Source of the DNA: a virus | IMG/VR virus record: IMGVR_UViG_3300037189_000459 | Coordinates: 1-31,413 of that record | Strand: one strand, 5' to 3' | DNA length: 31,413 bases | In this document: piece after piece, positions 22,933 to 30,908 of the stretch | How the letters are laid out: the number at the start of each line of letters is the position of its first letter | How positions within the stretch are numbered: position 1 is the stretch's first letter | Notes under the pieces: model-generated | Database searches by the model: none | The model's input: the letters and a program-made list of their open reading frames with translations, nothing else | What the model was told of the DNA's origin: nothing | Position numbers and translations under genes: made by a program

Positions 22933-23493
22933 TTAAAATGCGACTCTATCGGCTGTGAACTGATGCTCAGAAATCTCAGCTTGAACAACTACAAAGTTAT
23001 CACCAAAAGCATTATCTGCATAAGGTGTAAGACCAATAATACGTAATTGGGCTGAACCAGAAGTTGTAATCGTTGCAGTATCTAACATCATGTTACTTAA
23101 ACCAGTAACAGTTGAACCAGTACCTGCTGCTGTAGTGTCAGCTTGGTTACCAATGTTGGTTAAAGCAACAGTTGCATTTGTTTGGATTTGATAAACAATT
23201 TGTGGATCAGAGGTTGCATAAGCAACTATATCTGTACCAAGAGTGCTTGCAATCCATTTGTTGGATACACGACGACGACCGTCAGAGTCGGTGAACTCTA
23301 CGCCTTGAAACGTGCCAATGAAAGCTTCGCCAGCAGCAGCAGCTTGTAGTGCGCCGTTAGTACCGATCTTAACGGGTTGGTTTTGTAAAAGAGTAGCAGC
23401 ATAGTTATCCACAAGCGTAAATGCTTGAGGACGAACGCTACCACTAGTGTGGTAAATTGGCTGTAAGCCAAAAGGTGCGCTAGTAGAAGACAT
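22933..23493 (-). CDS. Decoration-like head protein
   Basis: This 186-residue protein starts MSSTSAPFGLQPIYHTSGS and contains PVKIGTNGALQAAAAGEAFIG (about 41-61) and a DSDGRRRVSNKWI loop (about 69-81). It ends with beta strands (AQLRIIGLTPYADNAFGDNF, VVQAEISEHQ). It is beta-rich, with a repeated strand-turn layout similar to head decoration or stabilising proteins found next to the capsid gene in aquatic podoviruses. It directly precedes the capsid gene (12-base gap). AGGAA lies 5 bases before the ATG. The role as decoration or scaffold-linked protein is inferred from position and composition; I did not see a maturation protease motif. Confidence 0.7.
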   Translation of the reverse strand: MSSTSAPFGLQPIYHTSGSVRPQAFTLVDNYAATLLQNQPVKIGTNGALQAAAAGEAFIGTFQGVEFTDSDGRRRVSNKWIASTLGTDIVAYATSDPQIVYQIQTNATVALTNIGNQADTTAAGTGSTVTGLSNMMLDTATITTSGSAQLRIIGLTPYADNAFGDNFVVVQAEISEHQFTADRVAF

Positions 23494-23542
23494 AATAATT
23501 CCTATAAAAATATGTCAGTTCAAACCCTCGCACCCTGCTTGG

Positions 23543-24073
23543 TTAATCAGTAAAGACAGGGCGCTCAGGAACTTTACGCAAATCTGCCATACCATCACCC
23601 TCAATTACTTTTCCACCTGACCGTTCGATTTGATCTCTCATCCCTTCGGTCATAGCAACCAACTTCTCATCCTCGCGCAGTGGCGCGTCAAAGTGAGCTT
23701 CTTGCATATACGCTTCATAAAGGCGCATAGGCAGTTTTAAAGCCACCATTTCATTCACTCCAATGAACCCTGCATATTCGCCCGTCTTCACGGTCACATA
23801 TTCATAGCCCGGAATATCTTCAGGCTTAATAGGTTCATATCCAAGTCTTAAACGAGAATTAATGGAGTCTCGTGGATTTGCTGTTGTTGCCCAAAATGTA
23901 TGGTAATTCGGTATCTTTGGTAAGTCAGGTAATGCGCTTTGCAAAAATTGCATACGAAACATTTCGACTCTTTCCTCATCCGACAACTCGCGGTTCTCAG
24001 TGGTTTCACGATTCTGCGAAGCCCGTGATTCACGCGCAGGGTCTGCAATGCGTTTCAGTCTTTGGTCACTCAT
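23543..24073 (-). CDS. Conserved head-morphogenesis protein
   Basis: I choose the ATG at 24073 (176 aa), with AAGGAG 8 bases upstream. A GTG at 24082 would place the ribosome site too close. The protein has a disordered basic N-terminus (residues 1-30), then a compact alpha/beta region with FLQSALPDLPKIPNYHTFW (about 43-61), RLRLGYEPIKPEDIPGYEYV (about 74-93) and KTGEYAGFIGVNEMVALKL (about 96-114). No catalytic triad or metal site is visible. It lies between the scaffold candidate and the decoration-like gene, so a role in capsid assembly is likely. Similar proteins occur in related phage head modules, without established function. Confidence 0.7.
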   Translation of the reverse strand: MSDQRLKRIADPARESRASQNRETTENRELSDEERVEMFRMQFLQSALPDLPKIPNYHTFWATTANPRDSINSRLRLGYEPIKPEDIPGYEYVTVKTGEYAGFIGVNEMVALKLPMRLYEAYMQEAHFDAPLREDEKLVAMTEGMRDQIERSGGKVIEGDGMADLRKVPERPVFTD

Positions 24074-24088
24074 AGTTCTCACTCCTTA

Positions 24089-25009
24089 TCAGCGAGTTGA
24101 TTTATTTTCACGATCCCACTTCGCGTATTGCTTGAGGTATGGGGCCATTGCTGCCTTGTCACCATACACACCAAGCTGCTTTAAAGCATCTACACGTTCT
24201 GGGCTTAAATATACTTCATTTCTACCTGTGGAAGAAACATACTCACGACCTGAACCAATCGGAGGGCCACCTCTTCCACGTTTAGTTAACTGCTCGGCGC
24301 GTTTATCCAACTCACGCCAATATTCTAGGCTTTCTGGATTATATCCCTCATTTATCAAACCTTTGTCAATTTCTAACATTTTTTTTGATTTTTCATCACC
24401 ACCATTGGGATCAAACCAATCATTGCTTTCTGCCCAATCCTTGGCAAGCTTCATTGAAATTGGCTCAGCCTGTGGTTGGCGCTGCTGCTGTTGGGCTGGT
24501 TGTTGAGCGCGAGCTTTATAACTCTGTAATTGTTTTACAGATTGAATCGCCTCATCACGGATACGGATAGCCTGAGCTACATCCTCTCCATTGCCAGCAT
24601 TGACAGCCTGACTGATGATGTACTCAGCAGCCTTAACTTCTTCAGCAGCCTCTTGTATTCTTTGCTCTAGAGCAACAAACTTCTGTGTCGCAGTATTATG
24701 CTCAAGATTACGCATGCGGCGCTCTTGCTCAGAAACGATCTGACGCAGGTAGTTTAGCTCCTGCTTATCCCGCTCCATAGCAGCCTTACGGCGTTGCGCG
24801 CGTTCTGCCTTCTCTTCTCTACGACGGATACGGATTTGCTCTCGATCCTCATTGTCGTCACTTAAACGGGCATCCTCACCGTCATCCTCATCATTAGCAT
24901 GAGCTTCACTGCGCTCATCCTCGTCTACAACAGCAACATATTCTGTAACCTGCTGCTTATCATCATCACCATCATCTTCTGACAGTGTGTCATCCACTCT
25001 GGTATTCAT
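24089..25009 (-). CDS. Scaffolding protein candidate (acidic, coiled-coil)
   Basis: The protein has 306 residues. The N-terminal 60 residues are extremely acidic (DDTLSEDDGDDDKQQ, NDEDDGEDARLSDDN). Residues about 58-170 form a charged coiled coil (RIRRREEKAERAQRRKAAME, then Gln-rich). The C-terminal part is compact and basic (RAEQLTKRGRGGPPIGSGRE). This composition, a length of about 300, and position between portal and capsid genes fit phage scaffolding proteins, which guide capsid assembly and leave the shell. AAAGGAG lies 6 bases before the ATG. No protease motif is fused to it, so release may not need proteolysis. Confidence 0.75.
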   Translation of the reverse strand: MNTRVDDTLSEDDGDDDKQQVTEYVAVVDEDERSEAHANDEDDGEDARLSDDNEDREQIRIRRREEKAERAQRRKAAMERDKQELNYLRQIVSEQERRMRNLEHNTATQKFVALEQRIQEAAEEVKAAEYIISQAVNAGNGEDVAQAIRIRDEAIQSVKQLQSYKARAQQPAQQQQRQPQAEPISMKLAKDWAESNDWFDPNGGDEKSKKMLEIDKGLINEGYNPESLEYWRELDKRAEQLTKRGRGGPPIGSGREYVSSTGRNEVYLSPERVDALKQLGVYGDKAAMAPYLKQYAKWDRENKSTR

Positions 25010-25027
25010 ATCGACTCCTTTCAGCCG

Positions 25028-25447
25028 TTAGATAAATGCTCGCATCTTTGTTGGGTCGCCTGTTACACGACCTAAGATGTTTAAATCATCAAACATAACG
25101 AATTCAATCTCTTCGTCATCAATTTTTACTGTCCATCTGTCGCCACCGTACTTTGGAGTGCGCACAAACTCACCTACATCACACCAAGAACCTTCAGGCC
25201 ACATCTCCATAGTGTTTCTATTGCGATATGCAAGCGATCCAACCGCAACAACACGAGCTACTTGGGTGTTACTAGCCTCAGTCTTACGTGCCTCTTCAGG
25301 AATATACAGACCGCTCTTGGTTTTGGACTTTGCTCTACGAATTTGAACTATAACTCGTGATCCAAATGGGATAATTCCACAGTCTACTTGCGGGAAAGCG
25401 TCTTCAATTGACTCAAATCCCATTTCTAATGGTGTTTCTAGTAGCAT
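25028..25447 (-). CDS. GroES-like co-chaperonin
   Basis: The protein has 139 residues. Residues 27-70 match the Cpn10 core: PFGSRVIVQIRRAKSKTKSG, LYIPEEARKTEASN (mobile-loop region) and ARVVAVG. Later residues (VGEFVRTPKYGGDRWTVKI and ILGRV near 124-128) match the second half of the beta barrel. The N-terminal 25 residues are an extra extension compared with GroES (about 97 aa). By analogy with T4 gp31, it probably caps the host GroEL to fold phage proteins such as the capsid protein. It sits in the head operon between portal and scaffold genes. GGAG lies before the ATG at 25447. Confidence 0.85.
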   Translation of the reverse strand: MLLETPLEMGFESIEDAFPQVDCGIIPFGSRVIVQIRRAKSKTKSGLYIPEEARKTEASNTQVARVVAVGSLAYRNRNTMEMWPEGSWCDVGEFVRTPKYGGDRWTVKIDDEEIEFVMFDDLNILGRVTGDPTKMRAFI

Positions 25448-25470
25448 TCGCGTCTCCGATTGCTGGTTAA

Positions 25471-25671
25471 TTAAAGGTTATTGTCTTTTTCATCCTGCTC
25501 AGACAACAGTTTTTCTATTTCCTGTAATGCTCGGTCTAAGCCAGCGTAGTAACCGACCCTCTGACCATACGAAAATTCGATGTTTTTACCCTCGGATGGA
25601 GGATATGCCACCGCATTTACTGCTGCTTCTTGCTGCGCTTGCTTGATTTTACCAATGATTTGGCTAATCAC
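25471..25671 (-). CDS. Small hypothetical protein, GTG start
   Basis: This 66-residue protein starts at GTG 25671, overlapping the TGA stop of the preceding 56-aa ORF as GTGA, so translation is likely coupled. It has an amphipathic helix MISQIIGKIKQAQQEAAVNA, a middle with a GQRVGYYAGLDRALQEIEKL segment (about residues 37-56), and an acidic C-terminus. It is soluble, with no metal or enzyme motif. The location between portal and GroES-like genes suggests a head-assembly helper. No family was recognised. Confidence 0.6.
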   Translation of the reverse strand: MISQIIGKIKQAQQEAAVNAVAYPPSEGKNIEFSYGQRVGYYAGLDRALQEIEKLLSEQDEKDNNL

Positions 25672-25838
25672 ATGCCGCCCTTTGGTGTTTTAGCTTCAAA
25701 GGATTTCATCTTAGTCAAATTCTTTGCGTTGCCGCTAGGAATTGGAGCTTTTGGTGCTGGGTCTTTACCACTGCCAACCATTGACGTTGGATATACCTTA
25801 CCCATCGCCATTTGTTTGTGTAACTTAATCGCTTCCAT
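25668..25838 (-). CDS. Very small basic ORF (56 aa) after portal gene
   Basis: This ORF starts at ATG 25838, 9 bases after the portal stop, and ends at TGA 25668-25670. The product is MEAIKLHKQMAMGKVYPTSM and so on, ending KSFEAKTPKGGM. It is basic and Lys/Pro-rich, with a GSGKDPAPKAPIPSGNAK loop near residues 22-39. The tight junctions on both sides and GTGA coupling to the next gene make it a credible gene, although it is below common length cut-offs. No function can be inferred beyond a small basic, possibly DNA- or capsid-binding protein. Confidence 0.55.
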   Translation of the reverse strand: MEAIKLHKQMAMGKVYPTSMVGSGKDPAPKAPIPSGNAKNLTKMKSFEAKTPKGGM

Positions 25839-25847
25839 GTCATTCTC

Positions 25848-28412
25848 CTATGGATTGGGGTTTATGCCTGTGCCTGTTGACACAGCAATCTTTTCACCAG
25901 ACGCAACTTCTAGCGCAGCCAGTTGCTTAGCTGTGTCATTGTCGTCCATGTTCATTTTCATACGAGCTGCAATCTCAATCTGCTTGCGTTGGTCTTCACG
26001 ATCCTGCTTGAGAGTCTCAATCTGTAAGCGCATTTGCTCAAGTTGCTGATCAAGAGCAAGTTTAGCCTGATCAGCTTGCATCTTAACTTGCTCTGACTGT
26101 GCATCCGATTGCATCTTAGTCTGATCCATTTGAGCCTTGGCTTGATCTGCTGCTTGCTTGCGCTGCAAATCAGCCTTAGCCATCTCAACCCGTGGGTCTT
26201 GAGGCTGTGGCTGCAATGATTGTAAGAATTTAATTGTCTCTTCCATGATCTGAGGAATTTGTTGCAGAGTTTCATTGGTTTCAACAACAACAGACTGGCT
26301 TGCTGCTGCCAACATCTTGTCAAACTCTTTCTTTTCTTCTGTATTCATATTTTTTTGTAGCTCAGCTATATTAGAGCCAGCAGCCTCTGATGCCACATCA
26401 ATAGTGTGATTAACATAGAATAGAACCATGTGTTCACGTATATGCTCAAGCAAGATAGGCAAAGCTTTAGGCCCTGACACACGGTTTGCAGCTAACACTG
26501 GTGACTTCATAAAGTCTAAGTGAACCTGCAAGTGAGCAAGATGATCCTGATCTGGGAATGCAGCAATTGGTCTTGCCATTGTTGCTGCTAGATTCTCACT
26601 TACAGCATTCATCTCCTGAACTTCAGGCTTAGGCAATAACAGAGAGTCACCATCAGGAACTTTGAGCTGCTTGAGGAACATCTCCTCTACCTTGCGAACA
26701 TCATAGATCATTGGCATTGCTTGGGCGCGCTGCATTACTGCCTGTACCTGAGCAAAGCGTTGTGTCTCAGAATAGATGTTAGGATCGCTGACAGGGATTA
26801 CATCAATCGGGCCTTCAAAGTCTTTGCGATAAGCAAGCAACTCGCCCGTCTCATCATAGATTTCTTGCTCATCCATGTAATACTTGTTGATGCGGTACAG
26901 CAGCTCAAGCAGCCTACCCATCGCATCATGGACACGAGCATGGATTGAGCTGAACACGACCATGCCCTGCTCCATACGAGCGAGGGTAGTTCCTACTGGT
27001 GTGTTGTTGTTTGTGTCAGACAGCTCTTCAAATGTAGTACGAACAACGCCCTTGGCTGCATCAACTAAGAAGCCAAGCAAGCTAAATAGCACAGGGCTTG
27101 GAGCATTGAATGGCAGTGGCATCATGACCTTGCGGATATCATCCTGACCAAACGAGCCTTCAATCTCTTTGATTTCAGTTGGATCAACTCGATCAGTCTG
27201 ACCACCCGCACCACCCTTGAGCTTGATAAGTCCGGGGAAGTTGTTGATGTGAGCAGAGTCAAGCAGAGAGCGCAAAGCACCAGTAGCACCTGCACTCAAG
27301 CCACCGATCATATGGGTCAGACCGATTGGGTATGCACCACGCCATGGCAGGAATGGGAACTCAATAATCCAATGCAGTTCCATTTGTAGCTCATCATCCT
27401 CTTCCCAGTTACGGTAAATGGACAGGACTCGCTGTGTGGTTTTGTCAATGGTAATGATGTAAGGAGCTGGCTCATCACCTTCAACATCATACTGAACGTA
27501 GATTTCAAAGATGGTGCGCAGACCATCAGCATTGTAACCATCAGCCGAGCGACCTTCAATCTTGTCATTGGCTCGCTCTGAAGCTGAGGTCTCTGGTGTA
27601 ATAGGTGAAGCAATTATATCTACATCTCGGTACATGCCTGAGCTTACACGGCGGTTGTACTCTAAGCTTGTGATGTACTGAACATGAGTCTTGCGCTCAG
27701 CTTGGTAGAAGTTGGTTGCCGCATATGGCAGATACACATCATCTACACTCACGAACATTGGGTTAGGGCGCTTGGTGCGCTTATTCCAAGTAACCTTGAT
27801 GTATTGAACGCCACCGAGTGGCATCTGGGTTGACATCTGCTCTAGCTCTGCTCGGAAGTCAGGCATCTGGCGTGTCATCTGCCAGTTTAAGAATCTTGTA
27901 ATGCGCTGTGCTTTCTCATACTTCGGCTTGGTCATCTTGCCATAAATCTTTTCTTTGGCAGGGCCTGTCGGTGGGAATATCTCCTTCATCACACGGCTTG
28001 AGAAGTCTACGCATGCCTCAGTCAGCATTGGGTGGACAACCTTTGATGCGCCTTGGAATCCAGCACCTCCGGGGGCATCATCACCAAGACCAGTGCGGCG
28101 GATACCTTCCTCATACTGCTTGTCTCGCTTCTCACGAGCTTGCTTGTCTTTCTCAACTAGCTCAGCCAATGCAGAGCCAATGATGGACAGCTCACCCTCA
28201 GACATGTCTTCAGCTAGGTTGGCATAGAACTCAGAGTCACCAAGCAATGGACGATCATCAATCTTGACAATAGCTCCACCATCCTCAGTCTCTTTGATAT
28301 CGTCGTCTTCCTCAACCTCGAATATCTCACCTGTAGGATCAGAGTCCTTCTTGTCCTGTTCGTATTCTTCGTCTTCTGGTGTCATTGAATTTTGCATAGT
28401 CTTAAATCGCAT
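25848..28412 (-). CDS. Portal protein with long coiled-coil C-terminus
   Basis: The protein has 854 residues. A disordered acidic N-terminus (residues 1-50) precedes a portal core with KVVHPMLTEACVDFSSRVMK and PPTGPAKEKIYGK segments near 125-158. HMIGGLSAGATGALRSLLD and RTTFEELSDTNNNTPVGTTL follow in the middle. The last ~110 residues (about 740-837) form a Gln/Lys/Met-rich hendecad coiled coil (ADQAKAQMDQTKMQSDAQSE, KLALDQQLEQMRLQI), as in the barrel of P22-type portals. Size and plan fit a podovirus portal of the P22 type. The start at 28412 overlaps the terL stop by 11 bases; an internal ATG at 28397 is also possible. Confidence 0.85.
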   Translation of the reverse strand: MRFKTMQNSMTPEDEEYEQDKKDSDPTGEIFEVEEDDDIKETEDGGAIVKIDDRPLLGDSEFYANLAEDMSEGELSIIGSALAELVEKDKQAREKRDKQYEEGIRRTGLGDDAPGGAGFQGASKVVHPMLTEACVDFSSRVMKEIFPPTGPAKEKIYGKMTKPKYEKAQRITRFLNWQMTRQMPDFRAELEQMSTQMPLGGVQYIKVTWNKRTKRPNPMFVSVDDVYLPYAATNFYQAERKTHVQYITSLEYNRRVSSGMYRDVDIIASPITPETSASERANDKIEGRSADGYNADGLRTIFEIYVQYDVEGDEPAPYIITIDKTTQRVLSIYRNWEEDDELQMELHWIIEFPFLPWRGAYPIGLTHMIGGLSAGATGALRSLLDSAHINNFPGLIKLKGGAGGQTDRVDPTEIKEIEGSFGQDDIRKVMMPLPFNAPSPVLFSLLGFLVDAAKGVVRTTFEELSDTNNNTPVGTTLARMEQGMVVFSSIHARVHDAMGRLLELLYRINKYYMDEQEIYDETGELLAYRKDFEGPIDVIPVSDPNIYSETQRFAQVQAVMQRAQAMPMIYDVRKVEEMFLKQLKVPDGDSLLLPKPEVQEMNAVSENLAATMARPIAAFPDQDHLAHLQVHLDFMKSPVLAANRVSGPKALPILLEHIREHMVLFYVNHTIDVASEAAGSNIAELQKNMNTEEKKEFDKMLAAASQSVVVETNETLQQIPQIMEETIKFLQSLQPQPQDPRVEMAKADLQRKQAADQAKAQMDQTKMQSDAQSEQVKMQADQAKLALDQQLEQMRLQIETLKQDREDQRKQIEIAARMKMNMDDNDTAKQLAALEVASGEKIAVSTGTGINPNP

Positions 28413-29871
28413 AAGGATTAATTCGTTCGACTACTGGCTTTGGTAACCGCTCAGCAATCGGTATTGTAACTGATAACATTTGCTTGTCACTTAAAAAACG
28501 CACAGCTTGGGTTGCTGAATCCATCAAGTCATCATGCTTAATAGACTTCTCACCTGTGAAACTGCAAAGCTGCGAGACCAATGGCTCTGCCCATGTCTTG
28601 AAGTTCTTGGGGCGCTTCTCCGACTCAACCATCCAAACATGACCATGGAAAAAGATGTGCGAGACTGAATGCAGCCTTGCCAACTTGTCAGCCCGTCCGG
28701 GGTTGTATGGGTATGCCATGATACCTTCTCTTGATAGCATTTGGCGCAAACTTATGCCTGATCCCTTATCCTCAATTAGCAGAACGTCAATTGCTTTGCC
28801 CACAAGGTAGGAAGTTTTCGGGCCAACCAATGGCTTGATCATTGGCTTCATGTCGCCATCGCCATACTGGACTTTCATCTCCTGCTTCACACGAGTGATC
28901 AGATCAGGCAAGCCTAAGTGTTCTTCCCAACAGTCAAGCAGCATCATGCATGCTTTCTTCTCGTGGCGGAACACACCCCATACCGAGCATGCAGTTGGGT
29001 CAGCCTCACCCTTCTTGTCAACCGAGGCTTCAGTAAATGCAGTGTCTAGGCTCATGACAATGAACTCAAAGCTTGGCAGTGGCTTGTCGTGAGGCCATAC
29101 CTTGATCCAACTGCGCTTGATGATGCCATCCTCTTCAGGGTCAATCACCTCAGCGTAAATCTCCTGCCGACCTAGCTTAGTCCCCTCATATTGCAACACC
29201 TGCTTCTTGAACTCAGGTGCTAGGTTCTCAATGTTGTCATAAGTAGAAGCGCGCGTCAGGATCACATCCTTATTCTCACGCTTAATGAGTTGCCTGATCA
29301 GGTCTTTAGGTTTGGGTGTGGTGGATGCTATCAGCCTGATGCGCTTGCCTAGTCGCATGCCAAACATCGACATGTCCCAAGCTTCTTGCATATAGTCCCA
29401 TGCTGCCAACTCATCCATCCAACCCCCATGGAACTGTGGGCCACGAAATCGCTCTGGCTCTGAAGCAGGGATGCCCTTGATCAGGCTGCCATTGGTCAGG
29501 TATATCTCATGCGGCTGTGTCTTGTATTCTTTGATGAGCTGATGAGGTATCACGGACAGCAAGCCTGAGTCACCCTCAAAGCATGTAGCTCTCACATCAC
29601 TCGATGTCGGGGCTGCAACTAACCATCTAGTCTTTGGTTCTGTCCATGCCCACCAACCTATCTGCTCGGCTGCTGTGCGAGTCTTACCTGCACCACGACC
29701 AGCTAGTATCAGCCAGATTGTCCACCAGTCCCCGCTTGGGACTATCTGATGTTGGAATGCTGTGCTGAGCCATTTGAGCCGCCAAGCATATGCAACCTGC
29801 TCATTGGCTGGAAGTGAGCTGAAGCGCTTCTGTACTTCAGGATCACGCAATAGCTCTGCTACATCACTCAT
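28402..29871 (-). CDS. terL: Terminase large subunit (TerL)
   Basis: The protein has 489 residues. The ATPase has Walker A LAGRGAGKT (residues 56-64) and Walker B GGWMDELAAW (149-158, Asp153-Glu154). It also has a coupling motif IASTTPKP (181-188). The nuclease has Asp276 in MSLDTAF, acidic Glu367/Asp368 in LLIEDKGSG, and HDDLMDS (446-452, Asp447/Asp448/Asp451). These are the residues of the viral packaging motor that cuts concatemers and pumps DNA into the procapsid. The length is normal for the family. The start overlaps the preceding 82-aa gene as ATGA, and the end runs 11 bases into the portal gene. Confidence 0.95.
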   Translation of the reverse strand: MSDVAELLRDPEVQKRFSSLPANEQVAYAWRLKWLSTAFQHQIVPSGDWWTIWLILAGRGAGKTRTAAEQIGWWAWTEPKTRWLVAAPTSSDVRATCFEGDSGLLSVIPHQLIKEYKTQPHEIYLTNGSLIKGIPASEPERFRGPQFHGGWMDELAAWDYMQEAWDMSMFGMRLGKRIRLIASTTPKPKDLIRQLIKRENKDVILTRASTYDNIENLAPEFKKQVLQYEGTKLGRQEIYAEVIDPEEDGIIKRSWIKVWPHDKPLPSFEFIVMSLDTAFTEASVDKKGEADPTACSVWGVFRHEKKACMMLLDCWEEHLGLPDLITRVKQEMKVQYGDGDMKPMIKPLVGPKTSYLVGKAIDVLLIEDKGSGISLRQMLSREGIMAYPYNPGRADKLARLHSVSHIFFHGHVWMVESEKRPKNFKTWAEPLVSQLCSFTGEKSIKHDDLMDSATQAVRFLSDKQMLSVTIPIAERLPKPVVERINPYAI

Positions 29872-30116
29872 TCTTTATGCCAAGGTGAGTTAGTGATGCA
29901 TCTTAGCTTTGCTGGAGATACGGGTAATTCGGTGGTCATAGCCAACTGAGTCGTCCCCATCTTGGTTATCGAAAACCCAGTGGGTTTCAATTGGGATGCG
30001 TATTGCTTTGCTAGGCGCAGCTTCAGTGTCTCCACAAGCAAGGTATTGGCTATCTCGCCATACTCGCCTATTAGGGAGTTGTAACAATGCATCAACAGCT
30101 CTTCGTCTGTCATCAT
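29868..30116 (-). CDS. Small hypothetical protein between terminase genes
   Basis: This 82-residue protein begins MMTDEELLMHCYNSLIGEYG and has a helical LLVETLKLRLAKQYASQL segment at about residues 26-43. A polar C-terminus follows that is rich in Thr, Ser and Pro. It overlaps the small-terminase stop and the terL start (ATGA at both ends), with AAGGAG 7 bases before the ATG. An overlapping ORF in another frame at 29890-30231 lacks such junctions and is not supported. It may be a small accessory packaging protein; no family was recognised. Confidence 0.6.
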   Translation of the reverse strand: MMTDEELLMHCYNSLIGEYGEIANTLLVETLKLRLAKQYASQLKPTGFSITKMGTTQLAMTTELPVSPAKLRCITNSPWHKE

Positions 30117-30664
30117 TTGCTTTCTCCTTTACGCTTGAGGTCTTCAAACTTACTAGCCAAGTCCTGAAAGAAGCTAGTATCAACAACCAACGGGTTGTCA
30201 GCATCACCAGATAAGATTTGCCTGTCACCATACTTCTTTGGATTCCATTTAGCTAATAATTTTAATCGAGTTTCAATCTGTAGCTTGCGGTGACCAAGCA
30301 TGTCTTTGCGTGTAATGGTCAAGCCATTTGAGCTGCTAGTCTCTTCCTCACCAATCAGCGGAGTGTCAGCTATGTTGAGCAGGTCTTCAGCAATTGCGTC
30401 ATAACCCACGTCTCGCGCATGCGCGATGGCTGCGGAAAGTCCGACACCCTCAGCACCCAAAGCATCATCCTTATACATCCAGTCATACACAGTGCGCCAA
30501 GCTGGCATACCTTCTGATCTGCATATCTGACGTAGTGGCTCACCATCAGAGAGTCGCTCACATATCTCTTGAGCTATCTCTTTGGTATAGGTAGAGATGT
30601 TGCCCATCTTTTTTGGCTGCTTCTTTTGCGCTGTAGCAATAGTTTTACTTGACTCAGACATCAT
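30113..30664 (-). CDS. terS: Small terminase subunit (Sf6-type)
   Basis: The protein has 183 residues. A DNA-binding helix-turn-helix domain covers about 26-62 (EIAQEICERLSDGEPLRQIC and MPAWRTVYDWM). A central helical domain follows at about 72-150, with the pattern LKLLAKWNPKKYGDRQ near 132-147. The R.ICR.EGMP..TVY.W and KYGD layout is typical of Sf6-like small terminases that recognise the packaging site and regulate TerL. The N-terminal 25 residues are basic and disordered. Two adjacent ATGs (30664, 30661) could serve as start; GGAG lies 5 or 8 bases upstream. It is placed directly before the 82-aa ORF and terL, in standard packaging order. Confidence 0.85.
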   Translation of the reverse strand: MMSESSKTIATAQKKQPKKMGNISTYTKEIAQEICERLSDGEPLRQICRSEGMPAWRTVYDWMYKDDALGAEGVGLSAAIAHARDVGYDAIAEDLLNIADTPLIGEEETSSSNGLTITRKDMLGHRKLQIETRLKLLAKWNPKKYGDRQILSGDADNPLVVDTSFFQDLASKFEDLKRKGESK

Positions 30665-30679
30665 TCAGTCTCCGTGTCA

Positions 30680-30907
30680 CTAAGATGTCGATAGTGTAAC
30701 AGATTCCTTTTTGGGTTTCTTCTGATTTTTTTCATGCCAAACCCTTGCCTCTTTGGTAAGTACATGGTTATACAAATCAGTTAGCTCAGCAATTGCATCT
30801 TGTAATACATCAGCACGAACTATCCATTCTGATGTTTCAAATTCTTGACTAAATGTAATTTTGGTAACATCTGAGTTACCATTCCAACTTATTGTGCATA
30901 CTCTCAT
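30680..30907 (-). CDS. Small conserved phage protein
   Basis: I choose the ATG at 30907 (75 aa), just after the upstream stop. A TTG at 30925 would add six residues and overlap the upstream gene. The protein starts MRVCTISWNGNSDVTKITFS, continues EFETSEWIVRADVLQDAIAE (about 21-40) and LTDLYNHVLTKEARVW, and ends in a basic tail (KNQKKPKKES). It is compact, with a conserved-looking beta start and a C-terminal helix. No domain was recognised. It sits next to the packaging genes but is separated from terS by 15 bases, so it could belong to the preceding accessory operon. Confidence 0.65.
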   Translation of the reverse strand: MRVCTISWNGNSDVTKITFSQEFETSEWIVRADVLQDAIAELTDLYNHVLTKEARVWHEKNQKKPKKESVTLSTS

Positions 30908-30908
30908 T

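Noticed and set aside
23494-23542. Promoter before the decoration-like gene
   Set aside because: TTGAAC is present, but no -10 box lies at usable spacing before the start codon.
24000-24506. 168-aa plus-strand ORF
   Set aside because: It is antisense to the scaffold and head-protein genes, which have clear ribosome sites and composition.
25958-26323. 121-aa minus-strand ORF in a second frame of the portal coiled coil
   Set aside because: It is a shadow of the Gln/Lys repeat codons, and no ribosome site or partner junction is present.
29890-30231. 113-aa minus-strand ORF across terS and the 82-aa gene
   Set aside because: It overlaps both better-supported genes in another frame and lacks the ATGA junctions and AAGGAG site they have.
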